Source: Oscillatoriales cyanobacterium | GTDB taxonomy: Bacteria > Cyanobacteriota > Cyanobacteriia > CACIAM-69d | NCBI GenBank assembly: GCA_004292515.1 | Contig: RDXB01000074.1 | Span: forward strand, 1-64,000 | DNA: 64,000 nucleotides | Reading direction: 5' to 3' | Part shown: in pieces, positions 7,531-16,532 of the stretch | How positions within the stretch are numbered: the first letter of the stretch is position 1 | Layout of the letters: every line of letters starts with the position of its first letter | Program-made: the position numbers and the translations under genes | The notes under the pieces: generated by a model | Databases searched by the model: none | Seen by the model: the letters and a program-made list of their open reading frames with translations, nothing else | What the model was told of the DNA's origin: nothing

Positions 7531-8856
7531 TTAATGCAGGCGGCGAATTCGGATGCGATCGATTCTGGCTCCGTTGACCGCTTCGATTTCAAACTCCAGC
7601 CCCTCATGGCGGAAGGTTTCGCCCACTTTGGGGACGCGCTGCAACCGGGACAACACAAAGCCCGCCAGGGTTTGGTAGCCTTCGCCCTCGGGAATGGTCA
7701 GCCCCAAACGACTGTTGACCTCATCGATCGTGGTCTGGGCCGGGACGCAGGCCGTTTGCTCGTCGATCGACTCGATCGCGTTGTCGTCATCGGTGGCCAG
7801 GGGGCCCACGATTTCCTCAGCCACATCGGTGAGGGTGACTAAGCCTGCCGTGTTGCCAAACTCATCGACCACCACGGCCATTGGCAAGCCAGCCCGCCGC
7901 AGCGATCGCAACAAATCGGCCGTGGTGGCCACTTCCGGCACAAAGCACACGGGCTGCACCCAGGCGCTCAGGGGCGTGGAAAGGCTCAACTCACCGGCCG
8001 CCAGGGGGGTGGCCAGATCTTTGAAGCGCACCAGGCCCACGATGTCATCGATCGACTCGCCCATCACTGGGTAGCGCAGGTGGCCCGTTTGCCCCACCGC
8101 CGCCAGCAAATCCGCCACCGAATCGGTGCTGGCCAGGGCCACCATTTGGGTGCGCGGAATCATGACCTCGCGGGCGGTGACGGCCCGGAAGGCCAGGACG
8201 TTTTGCAACAGGCGGCGCTCATCGGCTTCTAGATCAGGCGACTCGGTGGAATTGCGGACGATCGATTGCAGCTCCGATAGGTCGATCGGGCTAGACCAAG
8301 GCCGATCGCTCGATCGCAGCCCCAGCCCGGCCAGCACCCATTGGGTCGATCGCTCCAAAGCCCACACAATCGGCTGCAAAAACCGGGCGATCGTCAAGCT
8401 TGGTGGCCCCAACATCAAGGCCACCTGTTCTGAATGGCGCAGGGCCAGGGATTTGGGGCCCAGTTCTCCCAGCACGATTTGCAGATAGGCCACCAATAGA
8501 AAAGCGGTTCCCACAGCCACCGCTTGGATCACGGCTCGATCGGCTAAATCGGGCCAAGTGCGCACCGCCCAGGCCACCAAGGGCGCAGCCAACACCGACT
8601 GACCCAACCAACCGAGGGTCAAGCCCGCCAACGTAATCCCAAATTGCGTGGTGGACAGTAGGCGATCGACGTGCTGCTGAAGGTATTGGACGCTGCGGGC
8701 CGCTGGATCGCCCCGATCGACCAGTTGGTTAATGCGCGATCGCCGCACGGCCACCATCGAAAACTCCGCCGCCACAAAAAACGCATTCAGCGTTGTGGGC
8801 AACAGCAACACCAACAAACTGAGCGCCCAGCCTCGATCGCCCGCCACCTCCAACAT
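7531..8856 (-). CDS. CorC/HlyC-family membrane protein (CNNM-CBS-CorC_HlyC)
   Basis: 441 residues in the usual family order. A DUF21/CNNM transmembrane domain (about 1-190) contains FFVAAEFSMVAVRRSRI and the conserved LGELGPKSLALRH. It is followed by two CBS domains (about 210-335, opening with VMIPRTQMVAL and ending VVDEFGNTAGLVTLTDVAEEIVG). A C-terminal CorC_HlyC domain ends at about 440. Members are linked to Mg/Co transport or efflux; the family was once called haemolysin without good reason. Tail-to-tail with the GGDEF gene, 67 bases apart. Confidence 0.92.
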   Translation of the reverse strand: MLEVAGDRGWALSLLVLLLPTTLNAFFVAAEFSMVAVRRSRINQLVDRGDPAARSVQYLQQHVDRLLSTTQFGITLAGLTLGWLGQSVLAAPLVAWAVRTWPDLADRAVIQAVAVGTAFLLVAYLQIVLGELGPKSLALRHSEQVALMLGPPSLTIARFLQPIVWALERSTQWVLAGLGLRSSDRPWSSPIDLSELQSIVRNSTESPDLEADERRLLQNVLAFRAVTAREVMIPRTQMVALASTDSVADLLAAVGQTGHLRYPVMGESIDDIVGLVRFKDLATPLAAGELSLSTPLSAWVQPVCFVPEVATTADLLRSLRRAGLPMAVVVDEFGNTAGLVTLTDVAEEIVGPLATDDDNAIESIDEQTACVPAQTTIDEVNSRLGLTIPEGEGYQTLAGFVLSRLQRVPKVGETFRHEGLEFEIEAVNGARIDRIRIRRLH

Positions 8857-8936
8857 TCACCCACCCTATTGCCTAACCTGCACAACATCAAACCCAAGCT
8901 CACCCGGCACGCGACCAGGCGACCCCGCGCGATCGC

Positions 8937-9608
8937 CTAGCGAACCGGAATACCCACCACCTGCAACTGCAACTGGCGATCGGGATAATCCGTCAGGGAC
9001 AACTGCAACGATCGCACCCCTTCGAGCAACACCGCCGGGACGATCGCCTTACCCCGCACCGTCGCCCCATCGGCCGGCAAATCGCTGGGCAAATCTTCAA
9101 CGATCGCACTGATCGGATCGCCCTGATCATCCGCCACCTCTAAAAAACTGTAGAGAAACTGCACGGGGCGATCGCCTTTATTCCGCAACGTCACTTCAAA
9201 AACCAGTGAATCACCCACCCGGCTGGCCCCCACCACCGTCAGGGTCACACCCTTATCCATCACGCTCAAAGGCAACTTAGCCACGGCCTTGCGCGACAGG
9301 GGCGAGGCTTGGGGCTGCACCTGAGTCAAGGCCGGATCAACCGGTTCCGGGGGTTTCTTGCCCGTGGCGGGTGCTTGCGTTGCGGCCTTGGTTTTGGCGA
9401 TCAGTTGCGCCTCGTTAATCAGCTTCAGGGGAGCCGGTTCCGGCCGCTTGCCGCCCTGGCCCGACGAGTCCGCCGTGGGCCGAAAATCGGGCTGCACAAT
9501 CCCTTTGAGGGCTTCTCGGCCGAGATTGTAGCCCCAGGAGGTGCTAGCCACACCCGCACCAGCCATCAACAGCAACAACAAAATGGTTAGACCAGCGCTG
9601 GGATTCAC
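8937..9608 (-). CDS. Membrane-anchored protein of unknown function
   Basis: 223 residues from a GTG start. A single hydrophobic segment, GLTILLLLLMAGAGVAS (about 6-22), lacks a lipobox and probably acts as an N-terminal anchor. A Pro/Lys/Ala-rich linker (about 45-105) leads to a beta-rich C-terminal domain (about 110-220) with alternating strands such as VTLTVVGASRVGDSLVFEV and PVQFLYSFLEV, resembling DUF4352-like immunoglobulin-type folds. It follows the CorC-like gene by 80 bases on the same strand order and may be co-transcribed with it. Function unknown. Confidence 0.75.
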   Translation of the reverse strand: MNPSAGLTILLLLLMAGAGVASTSWGYNLGREALKGIVQPDFRPTADSSGQGGKRPEPAPLKLINEAQLIAKTKAATQAPATGKKPPEPVDPALTQVQPQASPLSRKAVAKLPLSVMDKGVTLTVVGASRVGDSLVFEVTLRNKGDRPVQFLYSFLEVADDQGDPISAIVEDLPSDLPADGATVRGKAIVPAVLLEGVRSLQLSLTDYPDRQLQLQVVGIPVR

Positions 9609-10107
9609 AACAGAAACAGGGTGAATGGGTTGAAAGAGTTAAGGCTTATCGTCATGTCTTGGGGCCAGTTGAGACAGTTGGTTGCCTATGCCCCAATCGC
9701 TGTAACAAGGGGCTTAGGGCGTGTCATCCAATGGGCTTGATTGGGGCTGAAACGACCCATTTTCCTAGCCCAACCGCCCTAGACGAGGGGCTTAAGCCCC
9801 TTGCTGCCCCACGATCCGCTAATGATGGAATCAGCGTTTCGGGCGATTGTAACGATAGTTCTGCAGTCAACAGGTTGGATCAACTCGCCTCCAGCCTAAG
9901 AGGATGCGGGCCGGGTCGCAAGCCGCATCCCGGCCCGCAACCCACGCAGCAACGCCGATCGCCCCAACCCCAGACCAGAGTTGCTCGATTATGCTGGAAA
10001 CTACGCTAGCAGCAAGCTAAACCGCGATCGCCCCCCAAATGATCGTGGGGCCTGCTGGCAGTTGATCTCCACCTCTTGATCTCCACCTTTGGAACGTAAG
10101 GGCAAGC
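9609..10107. other. 499-base divergent intergenic region with palindromes
   Basis: Lies between two divergently transcribed genes. It holds a partial palindrome copy (around 9706), the palindrome AGGGGCTTAAGCCCCT at 9786-9801, and a strong 10-bp hairpin: GCGGGCCGGG at 9906-9915 pairs with CCCGGCCCGC at 9929-9938. No gene is seen. Promoters for both flanking genes should be here but none could be fixed. Confidence 0.6.
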
Positions 10108-11799
10108 ATGAATCACAGGGAGCAGGCAAACCACGCCCGATCGTCTTGGCCAGCCGCGATCGGGCAGCATTTCCCACGGAATTTCCCACAGACTTTCCCA
10201 CGGAGAACGATCGGTTGGGCCCTTGGCCAGTGGCTGGGATGCGTCGCCCTCGTCGTCCTGTGCTGGAGCCTGAGCGGTTGGGGCTGGGGGGTGCGGGCCG
10301 AGTCGATCGAGCCGATCGCCCCCGCCAATGGGGCCGTGCCGATCGCCAATCCAGACGCTCGACCCAAGGCCGCTTCGATTAAGCCCTACCTCGATCGGGT
10401 GCAACGGCAAATCAGCGAATTTAGCCTGAACAACGGCATGAAATTCATTGTGATGGAGCGCCATGCAGCCCCGGTGGTGTCTTTCATGATCCATGCCAAC
10501 GTGGGCGGACTGGAAGAACCCGACGGCAAAACCGGCGTGGCCCACTTTTTGGAGCACATGGCCTTTAAGGGATCGAGTCGGATTGGAACGACGGATTTTG
10601 TGGCCGAAAAAGCGATTCTCGATCAGATGGATGGGCTGATGGCCGCATACGAAACGGCTCGCACCAGCGGCAAAACAGCCGAAGCGGCCCAGTTGCGCCA
10701 ACAGTTGTTGGAGTTGGAAAAAGCCGCCCAGCCCTATGTGAAGCAAAACGAATTTGGGCGGATTGTGGAGCAATCGGGCGGCGTGGGGCTGAATGCCACC
10801 ACCGGAGCCGATGCCACCCGCTATTTCTATAGCCTTCCGGCCAACAAGCTGGAACTGTGGATGTCTTTGGAGTCGGAGCGGTTTTTAGATCCGGTGTTCC
10901 GCGAGTTCTACAAAGAACAGGATGTGATTTTGGAAGAGCGGCGGATGCGGACGGATAATTCCCCGATCGGGAAGGCTGTTGAAGTCTTTCTGGAAGAGGC
11001 TTTTAAGGTGCATCCCTACCATCGGCCGGTGATTGGCTATGACGAAGATATTCGCAACCTGACCCGGCTGGATGTGCGCAAGTTCTACGAGGATCATTAC
11101 CCGCCGAATAACTTGACTGTGGCGATCGTTGGCGATGTGAACCCCCGCGAGGTGAAGCGGTTGGCTCAGACCTATTTCGGGCGATTCCAGCGGCGATCGT
11201 TGCCGAATTTGACCATTCCGGCGGAACCGGCCCAAACGGCCCCGCGCGAAGTGACGATCCAACTGGAATCGCAGCCCTGGTATCTGGAGGGCTACCACGC
11301 GCCGGCCAAGACCGACCCGGACTATGTGGTGTATGAGACGATCGCCAGTTTGCTCTCTAGTGGTCGCACGTCGCGGTTGTATAAGTCGGTGGTGGAAGAG
11401 CAGCGCTTGGCTCTGTCGATCGCGGGTCTCTATGGCTTTCCGGGCGATCGAGCGCCAACCTTGATGTTGTTCTATGCCCTGAGCGCGCCGGGTCACACGG
11501 TGGAAGAGATCGCCACGGAACTGCATCGCCAGCTCGATCGCCTGAAGCGAGAACCCGTGAGCCAAGCGGAACTCGATCGGGTGAAAACCCAAGCCCGCGC
11601 CGGTCAATTGCAGGCGATCGACTCCAACTCCACCATGGCTTCCCTATTGGCGGAATACCAAGCCAAAACGGGCAATTGGCGCAACCTGTTCCGCGAACTC
11701 GATCGCACCAGCGCCATCACGCCCGTCGATATTCAACGGGTGGCCCAACGCACCTTTGTGCCCGAAAACCGCACGGTGCTGAAGTTGCTGTCGAAATAG
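10108..11799 (+). CDS. M16 family zinc peptidase, catalytic subunit type
   Basis: 563 residues. A long positively charged N-terminus precedes a hydrophobic signal/anchor (about 36-60), so the protein is probably exported. The zinc motif HFLEH is at 146-150, followed by a helical insertion (about 165-215) and FGRIVEQSGGVGLNATTGAD. The second M16 half (about 300-560) carries the usual GDVNPREVKRLAQTYFG and SSGRTSRLYKSVVEEQRLA segments. It forms a tandem pair with the next M16 gene (52 bases apart), the arrangement of heterodimeric processing peptidases in which one partner is catalytic and the other binds substrate. Confidence 0.93.
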   Translation: MNHREQANHARSSWPAAIGQHFPRNFPQTFPRRTIGWALGQWLGCVALVVLCWSLSGWGWGVRAESIEPIAPANGAVPIANPDARPKAASIKPYLDRVQRQISEFSLNNGMKFIVMERHAAPVVSFMIHANVGGLEEPDGKTGVAHFLEHMAFKGSSRIGTTDFVAEKAILDQMDGLMAAYETARTSGKTAEAAQLRQQLLELEKAAQPYVKQNEFGRIVEQSGGVGLNATTGADATRYFYSLPANKLELWMSLESERFLDPVFREFYKEQDVILEERRMRTDNSPIGKAVEVFLEEAFKVHPYHRPVIGYDEDIRNLTRLDVRKFYEDHYPPNNLTVAIVGDVNPREVKRLAQTYFGRFQRRSLPNLTIPAEPAQTAPREVTIQLESQPWYLEGYHAPAKTDPDYVVYETIASLLSSGRTSRLYKSVVEEQRLALSIAGLYGFPGDRAPTLMLFYALSAPGHTVEEIATELHRQLDRLKREPVSQAELDRVKTQARAGQLQAIDSNSTMASLLAEYQAKTGNWRNLFRELDRTSAITPVDIQRVAQRTFVPENRTVLKLLSK

Positions 11800-11851
11800 A
11801 TCGAAACAGTCCGTACAGTCCGTTGATTTATCCCCATCAGGTCAAGGATTC

Positions 11852-13354
11852 ATGAAGGTTTTTCGTTCAAGCGGGATCGGTGCTCAGGTTGGGTCGGGAG
11901 GGCGATCGCGCTGGAGGCGTTGGGTGGCGATCGCCCTCTTGGCTGTGGCGATCGTCTTGGGGGTGCGGCAGCCGGCCCAGGCCGATACGCCCAAACATTA
12001 CACAGAGCTGCAATTGCCCCCACCGCCCGAGGTGAAGCTGCCAAACTACGATCGGTTCCAACTGGCCAATGGCTTGTTGGTCTATTTGGTGGAAGATCAC
12101 GAGCTGCCCCTGGTCAGCGGCGAGGCCCTGATTCGGGTGGGCGATCGGCTGGAGCCGGCCGAGCTGACGGGCTTGGCCAGTGTGGTGGGGACGGTGTTGC
12201 GATCGGGTGGGACGGTGCAGCACGATGCGGCCACGCTCGATCGGCTGTTGGAAGATCGGGCCGCTTCGATCGAGGCTGGCATTGGCACGGCTTCCGGGAG
12301 CGTCAGTTTTGATGCTTTGAGCGAAGATCTCGAATCGGTCTTTGGCTGGTTTACGGAGGTGTTGCGATCGCCCGCCTTTGCCCAAGCCAAAATCGACCTG
12401 ACCAAAACCCAAATTCGGGGTGGCATTGCCCGCCGCAACGACGACCCAGACGACATTGCCAGCCGTGAATTTGACAAACTAATTTACGGCTCCACCAGCC
12501 CCTACGCCCGCACGGTGGAATACGAGACGATCGCGCCGATTTCCCGCGAGGCCATCGTCCAGTTCTATCAACGCCATTTCCAACCCCAGAACGTGATCTT
12601 GGGCATTTCTGGCGACTTCGATCGGGCGGCCATGCGCCAATTGATTGAAGCCAAGTTGGGCGATTGGCGAGGATCGGCCAGCGAACCGCCGCCGTTGCCG
12701 GCCGTGGCCCAAGTGCAAACCGGCGGCGTGTTTCTGGTCGATCGCCCCCAACTAACCCAAAGCTCCGTGCTGATGGGTCACCTGGGCGGCTTGGCCAACA
12801 GCGCCGACTATCCGGCCCTGATGGTGATGAATGATTTGCTGAATGGCTTTGGCGGCCGGTTGTTTAACGAGTTGCGATCGCGCCAGGGCTTGGCCTACTC
12901 GGTCTATGGCTACTGGGGCGCAAACTACGATTTTCCGGGGCTGTTCCGGGCCGGCGGCCAAACCCGCACCGATGGCACTGTGCCGCTGATCCAGGGGTTG
13001 CGCCAGGAAATCCAAAAACTGCGGGAATCCCCGATCGACCCCCAAGAGCTGAGTTTTGCCAAGGAATCGGCCCTCAACTCGTTTATCTTCCGGTTTGCCG
13101 ACCCGGCCCAAACCCTGTCGCGGCTGATGACCTACGACTACTACGGCTATCCGGCAGACTTCATCTTCCGCTACCAAAAGGCGGTGCAAGCCACAACAGT
13201 GGATGATGTGCAGCGGGCGGCCAAGACCTATTTGCAACCCGATCGGCTAGTCACGCTGGTGGTGGGTAACGGCCAGGAGATGCGCCAGGCGCTGTCGCAG
13301 TTGGGTGAACCGGTACAGGCGATCGATGTGACGATTCCCGGCAGTAAGGCTTAG
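11852..13354 (+). CDS. M16 family peptidase-like protein, non-catalytic partner
   Basis: 500 residues. The ATG is preceded by AAGGATT. A signal peptide (RRWVAIALLAVAIVLG, then PAQA) indicates export. The M16 fold is clear: LPNYDRFQLANGLLVYLVEDHELP and later YSVYGYWGANYDFPGLFRAGGQT. At the position of HxxEH it reads GLASVVGTVLRSGGT, so the zinc ligands are absent. This matches the inactive subunit of paired M16 proteases. The catalytic partner is immediately upstream and the two are almost certainly one operon and one complex. Confidence 0.92.
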   Translation: MKVFRSSGIGAQVGSGGRSRWRRWVAIALLAVAIVLGVRQPAQADTPKHYTELQLPPPPEVKLPNYDRFQLANGLLVYLVEDHELPLVSGEALIRVGDRLEPAELTGLASVVGTVLRSGGTVQHDAATLDRLLEDRAASIEAGIGTASGSVSFDALSEDLESVFGWFTEVLRSPAFAQAKIDLTKTQIRGGIARRNDDPDDIASREFDKLIYGSTSPYARTVEYETIAPISREAIVQFYQRHFQPQNVILGISGDFDRAAMRQLIEAKLGDWRGSASEPPPLPAVAQVQTGGVFLVDRPQLTQSSVLMGHLGGLANSADYPALMVMNDLLNGFGGRLFNELRSRQGLAYSVYGYWGANYDFPGLFRAGGQTRTDGTVPLIQGLRQEIQKLRESPIDPQELSFAKESALNSFIFRFADPAQTLSRLMTYDYYGYPADFIFRYQKAVQATTVDDVQRAAKTYLQPDRLVTLVVGNGQEMRQALSQLGEPVQAIDVTIPGSKA

Positions 13355-13358
13355 GGGT

Positions 13359-13430
13359 TGTCGTCAAATCGTCTGAAACCCTCACTCTGCCGTTACGAGA
13401 TCGTGGGGGGCAAGGGGCTTAAGCCCCTTG
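13359..13430. repeat. Dispersed repeat ending in palindrome CAAGGGGCTTAAGCCCCTTG
   Basis: Starts with TGTCGTCAAATC and TCTGAAACCC and ends with a perfect 20-bp palindrome at 13411-13430. Similar left parts precede the palindrome near 42000-42064 and reappear at the 3' end of speA (46957-47020). It sits between two convergent genes and can act as a hairpin at transcript ends. Confidence 0.85.
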
Positions 13431-13462
13431 TCTGTGAGGGTTGGGGCAGAGGCAATCAACCG

Positions 13463-15562
13463 CTAGCCTTGGGCTTGGCGCAGCAGTTCCCAGAGTCGAT
13501 CGCGATCGATGGCGGCCGGCAAGCAGGTCAACCCCTGACAAACCAGGGCGATCGCCCCATCCGGCAGCTGATCGTCCAGCCGCAACAGGGTGGTGGGTAG
13601 GTAATGTTGGGCCAGTTCGGCCAGGGTCGCCGCCCCCGCCCGCACCAACACGGGCCGCTGGAAGCAGTCGAGGGCCGATAGCAAGCTGGGGCAAGCGCGG
13701 GGATGTTCCTTAAGCAAGCTGTAGAAGGCTTTCAACCCCTGTTCGGCGCGATCGAGATAGGCTAAATCCTCCGTTAGCAGGGCCAGCCGAACCAAGTTTT
13801 GCAGGGCCGTGCCGTTGGGGGCTGGGGTGGCATTGTCGATCGTGCTGCGTTCCCGCACGATCAAGTCTGCGCCCGTTTCCGCATTGAAATAGCCGCCGGT
13901 GGCCGCGTCCCACAGGTGGTGATCGAACTCGGTTTGGAGTTTTTGAGCCAACGCCAGCCAATCGGCCGCCTCGGCCGGGGTGGCTCCCCCGATCGCCACC
14001 AGGGCCGTGGCCGCTTGCTGGAGTTCCAACAGGGCGCGAATCGCTTCGGCGTAGTCCTCGGCTTGGGCGGCGATCGTCGGTTGGCCGTCGTAGGCCAAGC
14101 GGTGGAACCGATCGCCCACCCACTGCCGATCGCGCCAAGGAGCCACCGCCCCCACCGCCAACCGATAGACCGCCGGATCTTGAAACACGGCCGCCACCCG
14201 CGCCAACCCCGCCACCATCAGCCCGTTCCAAGCGACGATCGCTTTGGTGTCGGTCACGGGGGGAATCCGGCCGGGCCAAGGGCTGGTCTTGGCTTCGGTG
14301 GCGTTGCGGGCCGGTGGAAACTGGCTGAGGGTCGATCGCGCCTGGCCATAGCGGGCCACGAATAGTTGATCGAGGGCAGCCAAGACCCGATCGCTCAACA
14401 CCCCATTCGATCGCCGCTGCAACACATTGGCTTCCTCGAAATTCCCCGGCACCGACACCGTAAAGGTTTCAGCCAGTGCCGACAGGGTTTCGGGGTCGAG
14501 CAACTGCTCCAGTTCCACCCACCGCCAGGCATAAAACGCGCCTTCCTCCGGTTCCGCCGCCTTGGCCTCCGTGAAGTTGTCCGCATCTTGGGCCGCGTAG
14601 AAGCTGCCATCGGCGGCGGTCATTTCCCGTTTCAGCCAGTCGATCGCCCCAAAAATCCCCGATCGCAGGGCCGGATCTTGGGCCCCCGCGCTCCACAAAT
14701 CCGCCAACAGCCGCACGATTTGGCCATTGTCGTAGAGCATCTTTTCAAAGTGGGGCACTGTCCAAGTGGGATCGACCGTGTAGCGATGGAAGCCGCCGCC
14801 CACATGGTCGTTGATCCCTCCCAAGGCCAAACAGAGACCCCGTTGCAAACTGGGCTGTAACGTGGGCGGGATTTCCGTCTCATCCCCCACTTCGGGCCAA
14901 GGCTCGGGACTGGCCACCCGGTAGCCCCGCAGCAAAAAATCGGTGTAGGGAATCATCGGAAAGCGATTGCTCGATCGGCTATCCTCCAACACCGTGGCAT
15001 TGGCCCGCCAGCCGTGGAGAATGATGGAGCGATCGAACAGATCCCCCGCCTCCGCAGCCGTCGTCGCTTGCAGGGCCGCCAAAATCTGCGACTTCACCTC
15101 ACCCATCTGTTCCGGCTGCGTATCGTAGTGCTCACGCAGGGCCTGCAAAATCCGCAAAAAGCCCGGCCGACCATAGCGCGCATCCACCGAAAAATAGGTG
15201 CCACCATAGAAGGGCACTAAATCATGGGGGTCGAGCCAAATATTCAGGGGCCAACCTCCTTGGGCCACCATCATTTGCAGTGCTTGCATGTAGATGCTGT
15301 CGAGGTCGGGGCGTTCTTCGCGATCAACCTTAATCGGCACAAAATGACTGTTCAAATAGTCCGCAATCTCTGGATCGGAGAAGGCCTCGCCTTCCATTAC
15401 CGTGCACCAATGGCAACTGGAATAGCCGATCGACAAAAAAATCGGTTTCTGGTCGCGTTTGGCCGTTGCCAGGGCTTCAGCACACCAGGGCCACCAGTCG
15501 ATCGGGTTGTGGGCGTGCTTTTGCAAGTAGAGGCTTTGGCTGCTGGCAAGACGATTAGGCAT
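13463..15562 (-). CDS. Thioredoxin-domain protein, YyaL/DUF255 family
   Basis: 699 residues, the normal length for this family. The N-terminal thioredoxin-like domain carries [12 protein letters not shown] with the CxxC pair at Cys50 and Cys53, next to HNPIDWWPW and [15 protein letters not shown], the family hallmarks. The remainder (about 200-690) is an (alpha/alpha)6-barrel related to N-acylglucosamine epimerases, with [24 protein letters not shown] as a typical stretch. Bacterial function is not established. Convergent with the M16 operon; divergent from acpS. Confidence 0.92.
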   Translation of the reverse strand: MPNRLASSQSLYLQKHAHNPIDWWPWCAEALATAKRDQKPIFLSIGYSSCHWCTVMEGEAFSDPEIADYLNSHFVPIKVDREERPDLDSIYMQALQMMVAQGGWPLNIWLDPHDLVPFYGGTYFSVDARYGRPGFLRILQALREHYDTQPEQMGEVKSQILAALQATTAAEAGDLFDRSIILHGWRANATVLEDSRSSNRFPMIPYTDFLLRGYRVASPEPWPEVGDETEIPPTLQPSLQRGLCLALGGINDHVGGGFHRYTVDPTWTVPHFEKMLYDNGQIVRLLADLWSAGAQDPALRSGIFGAIDWLKREMTAADGSFYAAQDADNFTEAKAAEPEEGAFYAWRWVELEQLLDPETLSALAETFTVSVPGNFEEANVLQRRSNGVLSDRVLAALDQLFVARYGQARSTLSQFPPARNATEAKTSPWPGRIPPVTDTKAIVAWNGLMVAGLARVAAVFQDPAVYRLAVGAVAPWRDRQWVGDRFHRLAYDGQPTIAAQAEDYAEAIRALLELQQAATALVAIGGATPAEAADWLALAQKLQTEFDHHLWDAATGGYFNAETGADLIVRERSTIDNATPAPNGTALQNLVRLALLTEDLAYLDRAEQGLKAFYSLLKEHPRACPSLLSALDCFQRPVLVRAGAATLAELAQHYLPTTLLRLDDQLPDGAIALVCQGLTCLPAAIDRDRLWELLRQAQG

Positions 15563-15625
15563 GACGATCGCACAGGTGGCGGAAAATGAGCAACGACCAG
15601 TTCGGTTGGGGTTGGGGGGCTATCC

Positions 15626-16084
15626 TTGTTGTATCTCGGAACTGATTTAGTGCATATTCCCAGGATTCGGGACGCACTCGATCGCTTTGGTCCGCGTTTT
15701 TTGGAGCGGGTTTACACGCCAGCAGAGCAGCGTGCCTGTTGGCGATCAGTGGTGGTTGAGGATTGTCACACGACCCTTGAGCGGGGCTGGGGCGACCTGT
15801 TGCCGGTTGATGTGGTCAATCGGCTGGCGGGGCGCTGGGCGGCCAAGGAGGCGATCGTCAAGGCCCTGGGCACGGGCTGGGCGGGCGTGGGCTACCGGGA
15901 TGTGGCGATCGAGCGGTTGCCGACCGGAGAACCGCTGGTTCAATTAACCGGCCGGGCGCTCGCGGCCCTCGATCAACGATTGCCGCCGGCCCATCGACCG
16001 ATTTGGCAGGTTAGTTTCAGCCACGATCGGGACTACGCGATCGCCTCAGCAGTGTTGCTCTGCTGGCCGATCCAGACGGGTTAA
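15626..16084 (+). CDS. acpS: Holo-[acyl-carrier-protein] synthase
   Basis: 152 residues. LGTDLVHIPRI at the N-terminus gives the Mg-binding Asp, and GRWAAKEAIVKALGTG (about 68-83) is the second conserved motif with the catalytic Glu/Lys. SFSHDRDYAIASAV is the usual C-terminal strand. The enzyme transfers 4'-phosphopantetheine from CoA to apo-ACP. The start is TTG at 15626 or 15629, preceded by a G-rich stretch; no ATG fits. An insertion (CHTTLERGWGDLLPVDV) before the second motif makes it longer than the typical ~125 residues. Confidence 0.92.
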   Translation: MLYLGTDLVHIPRIRDALDRFGPRFLERVYTPAEQRACWRSVVVEDCHTTLERGWGDLLPVDVVNRLAGRWAAKEAIVKALGTGWAGVGYRDVAIERLPTGEPLVQLTGRALAALDQRLPPAHRPIWQVSFSHDRDYAIASAVLLCWPIQTG

Positions 16085-16247
16085 GGTTGCCCCCAAATCC
16101 GTCCATTCCCGCAGGGGCGCATCGCCATAGGTCTGACGATACGCGAGATGTTCGCAATCCCATCTATGGCAACCCCTGGCAAAGGGTGTACGGCGGTAAG
16201 TCCCTACCCGATCGCCCAACCACTGATACGCGATCGCGATGGAAAAT

Positions 16248-16499
16248 TCATTTCCGCAGATCGCCCCGGCTGGAGTCCAGCAGTTTCAAGCGTTTGCCAG
16301 ATCGCTTCCAGTCCGGGCGCTGATATTGCAGGACCTCCTCGATCGTCAGGGGGCGCGAGTCGGGTGCTTCATAGAAGTCCACGGTTTGGTCGCGCCAATG
16401 GAAACAGCGGGGGCAGCGCCTAGTGGGCCCTTCGATATGTTCGTGGCCGCATTCGGGGCAGTTCCAAAACAGCAGGATCAACTCGTCAGGCTTGGCCAT
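16248..16499 (-). CDS. Small zinc-ribbon protein
   Basis: 83 residues from the ATG at 16499; a TTG five codons upstream is also open. CPECGHEHIEGPTRRCPRC near the N-terminus gives two CxxC knuckles typical of a zinc ribbon. A charged tail contains SRPLTIEEVLQYQRPDWKRSGKRLKLLD. No enzyme motif. It follows the cellulose-synthase-like gene by 33 bases on the same strand and could be co-transcribed. Function unknown. Confidence 0.7.
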   Translation of the reverse strand: MAKPDELILLFWNCPECGHEHIEGPTRRCPRCFHWRDQTVDFYEAPDSRPLTIEEVLQYQRPDWKRSGKRLKLLDSSRGDLRK

Positions 16500-16532
16500 G
16501 GGGCAATGCCTCAAACGATAGCTTGAACAGCC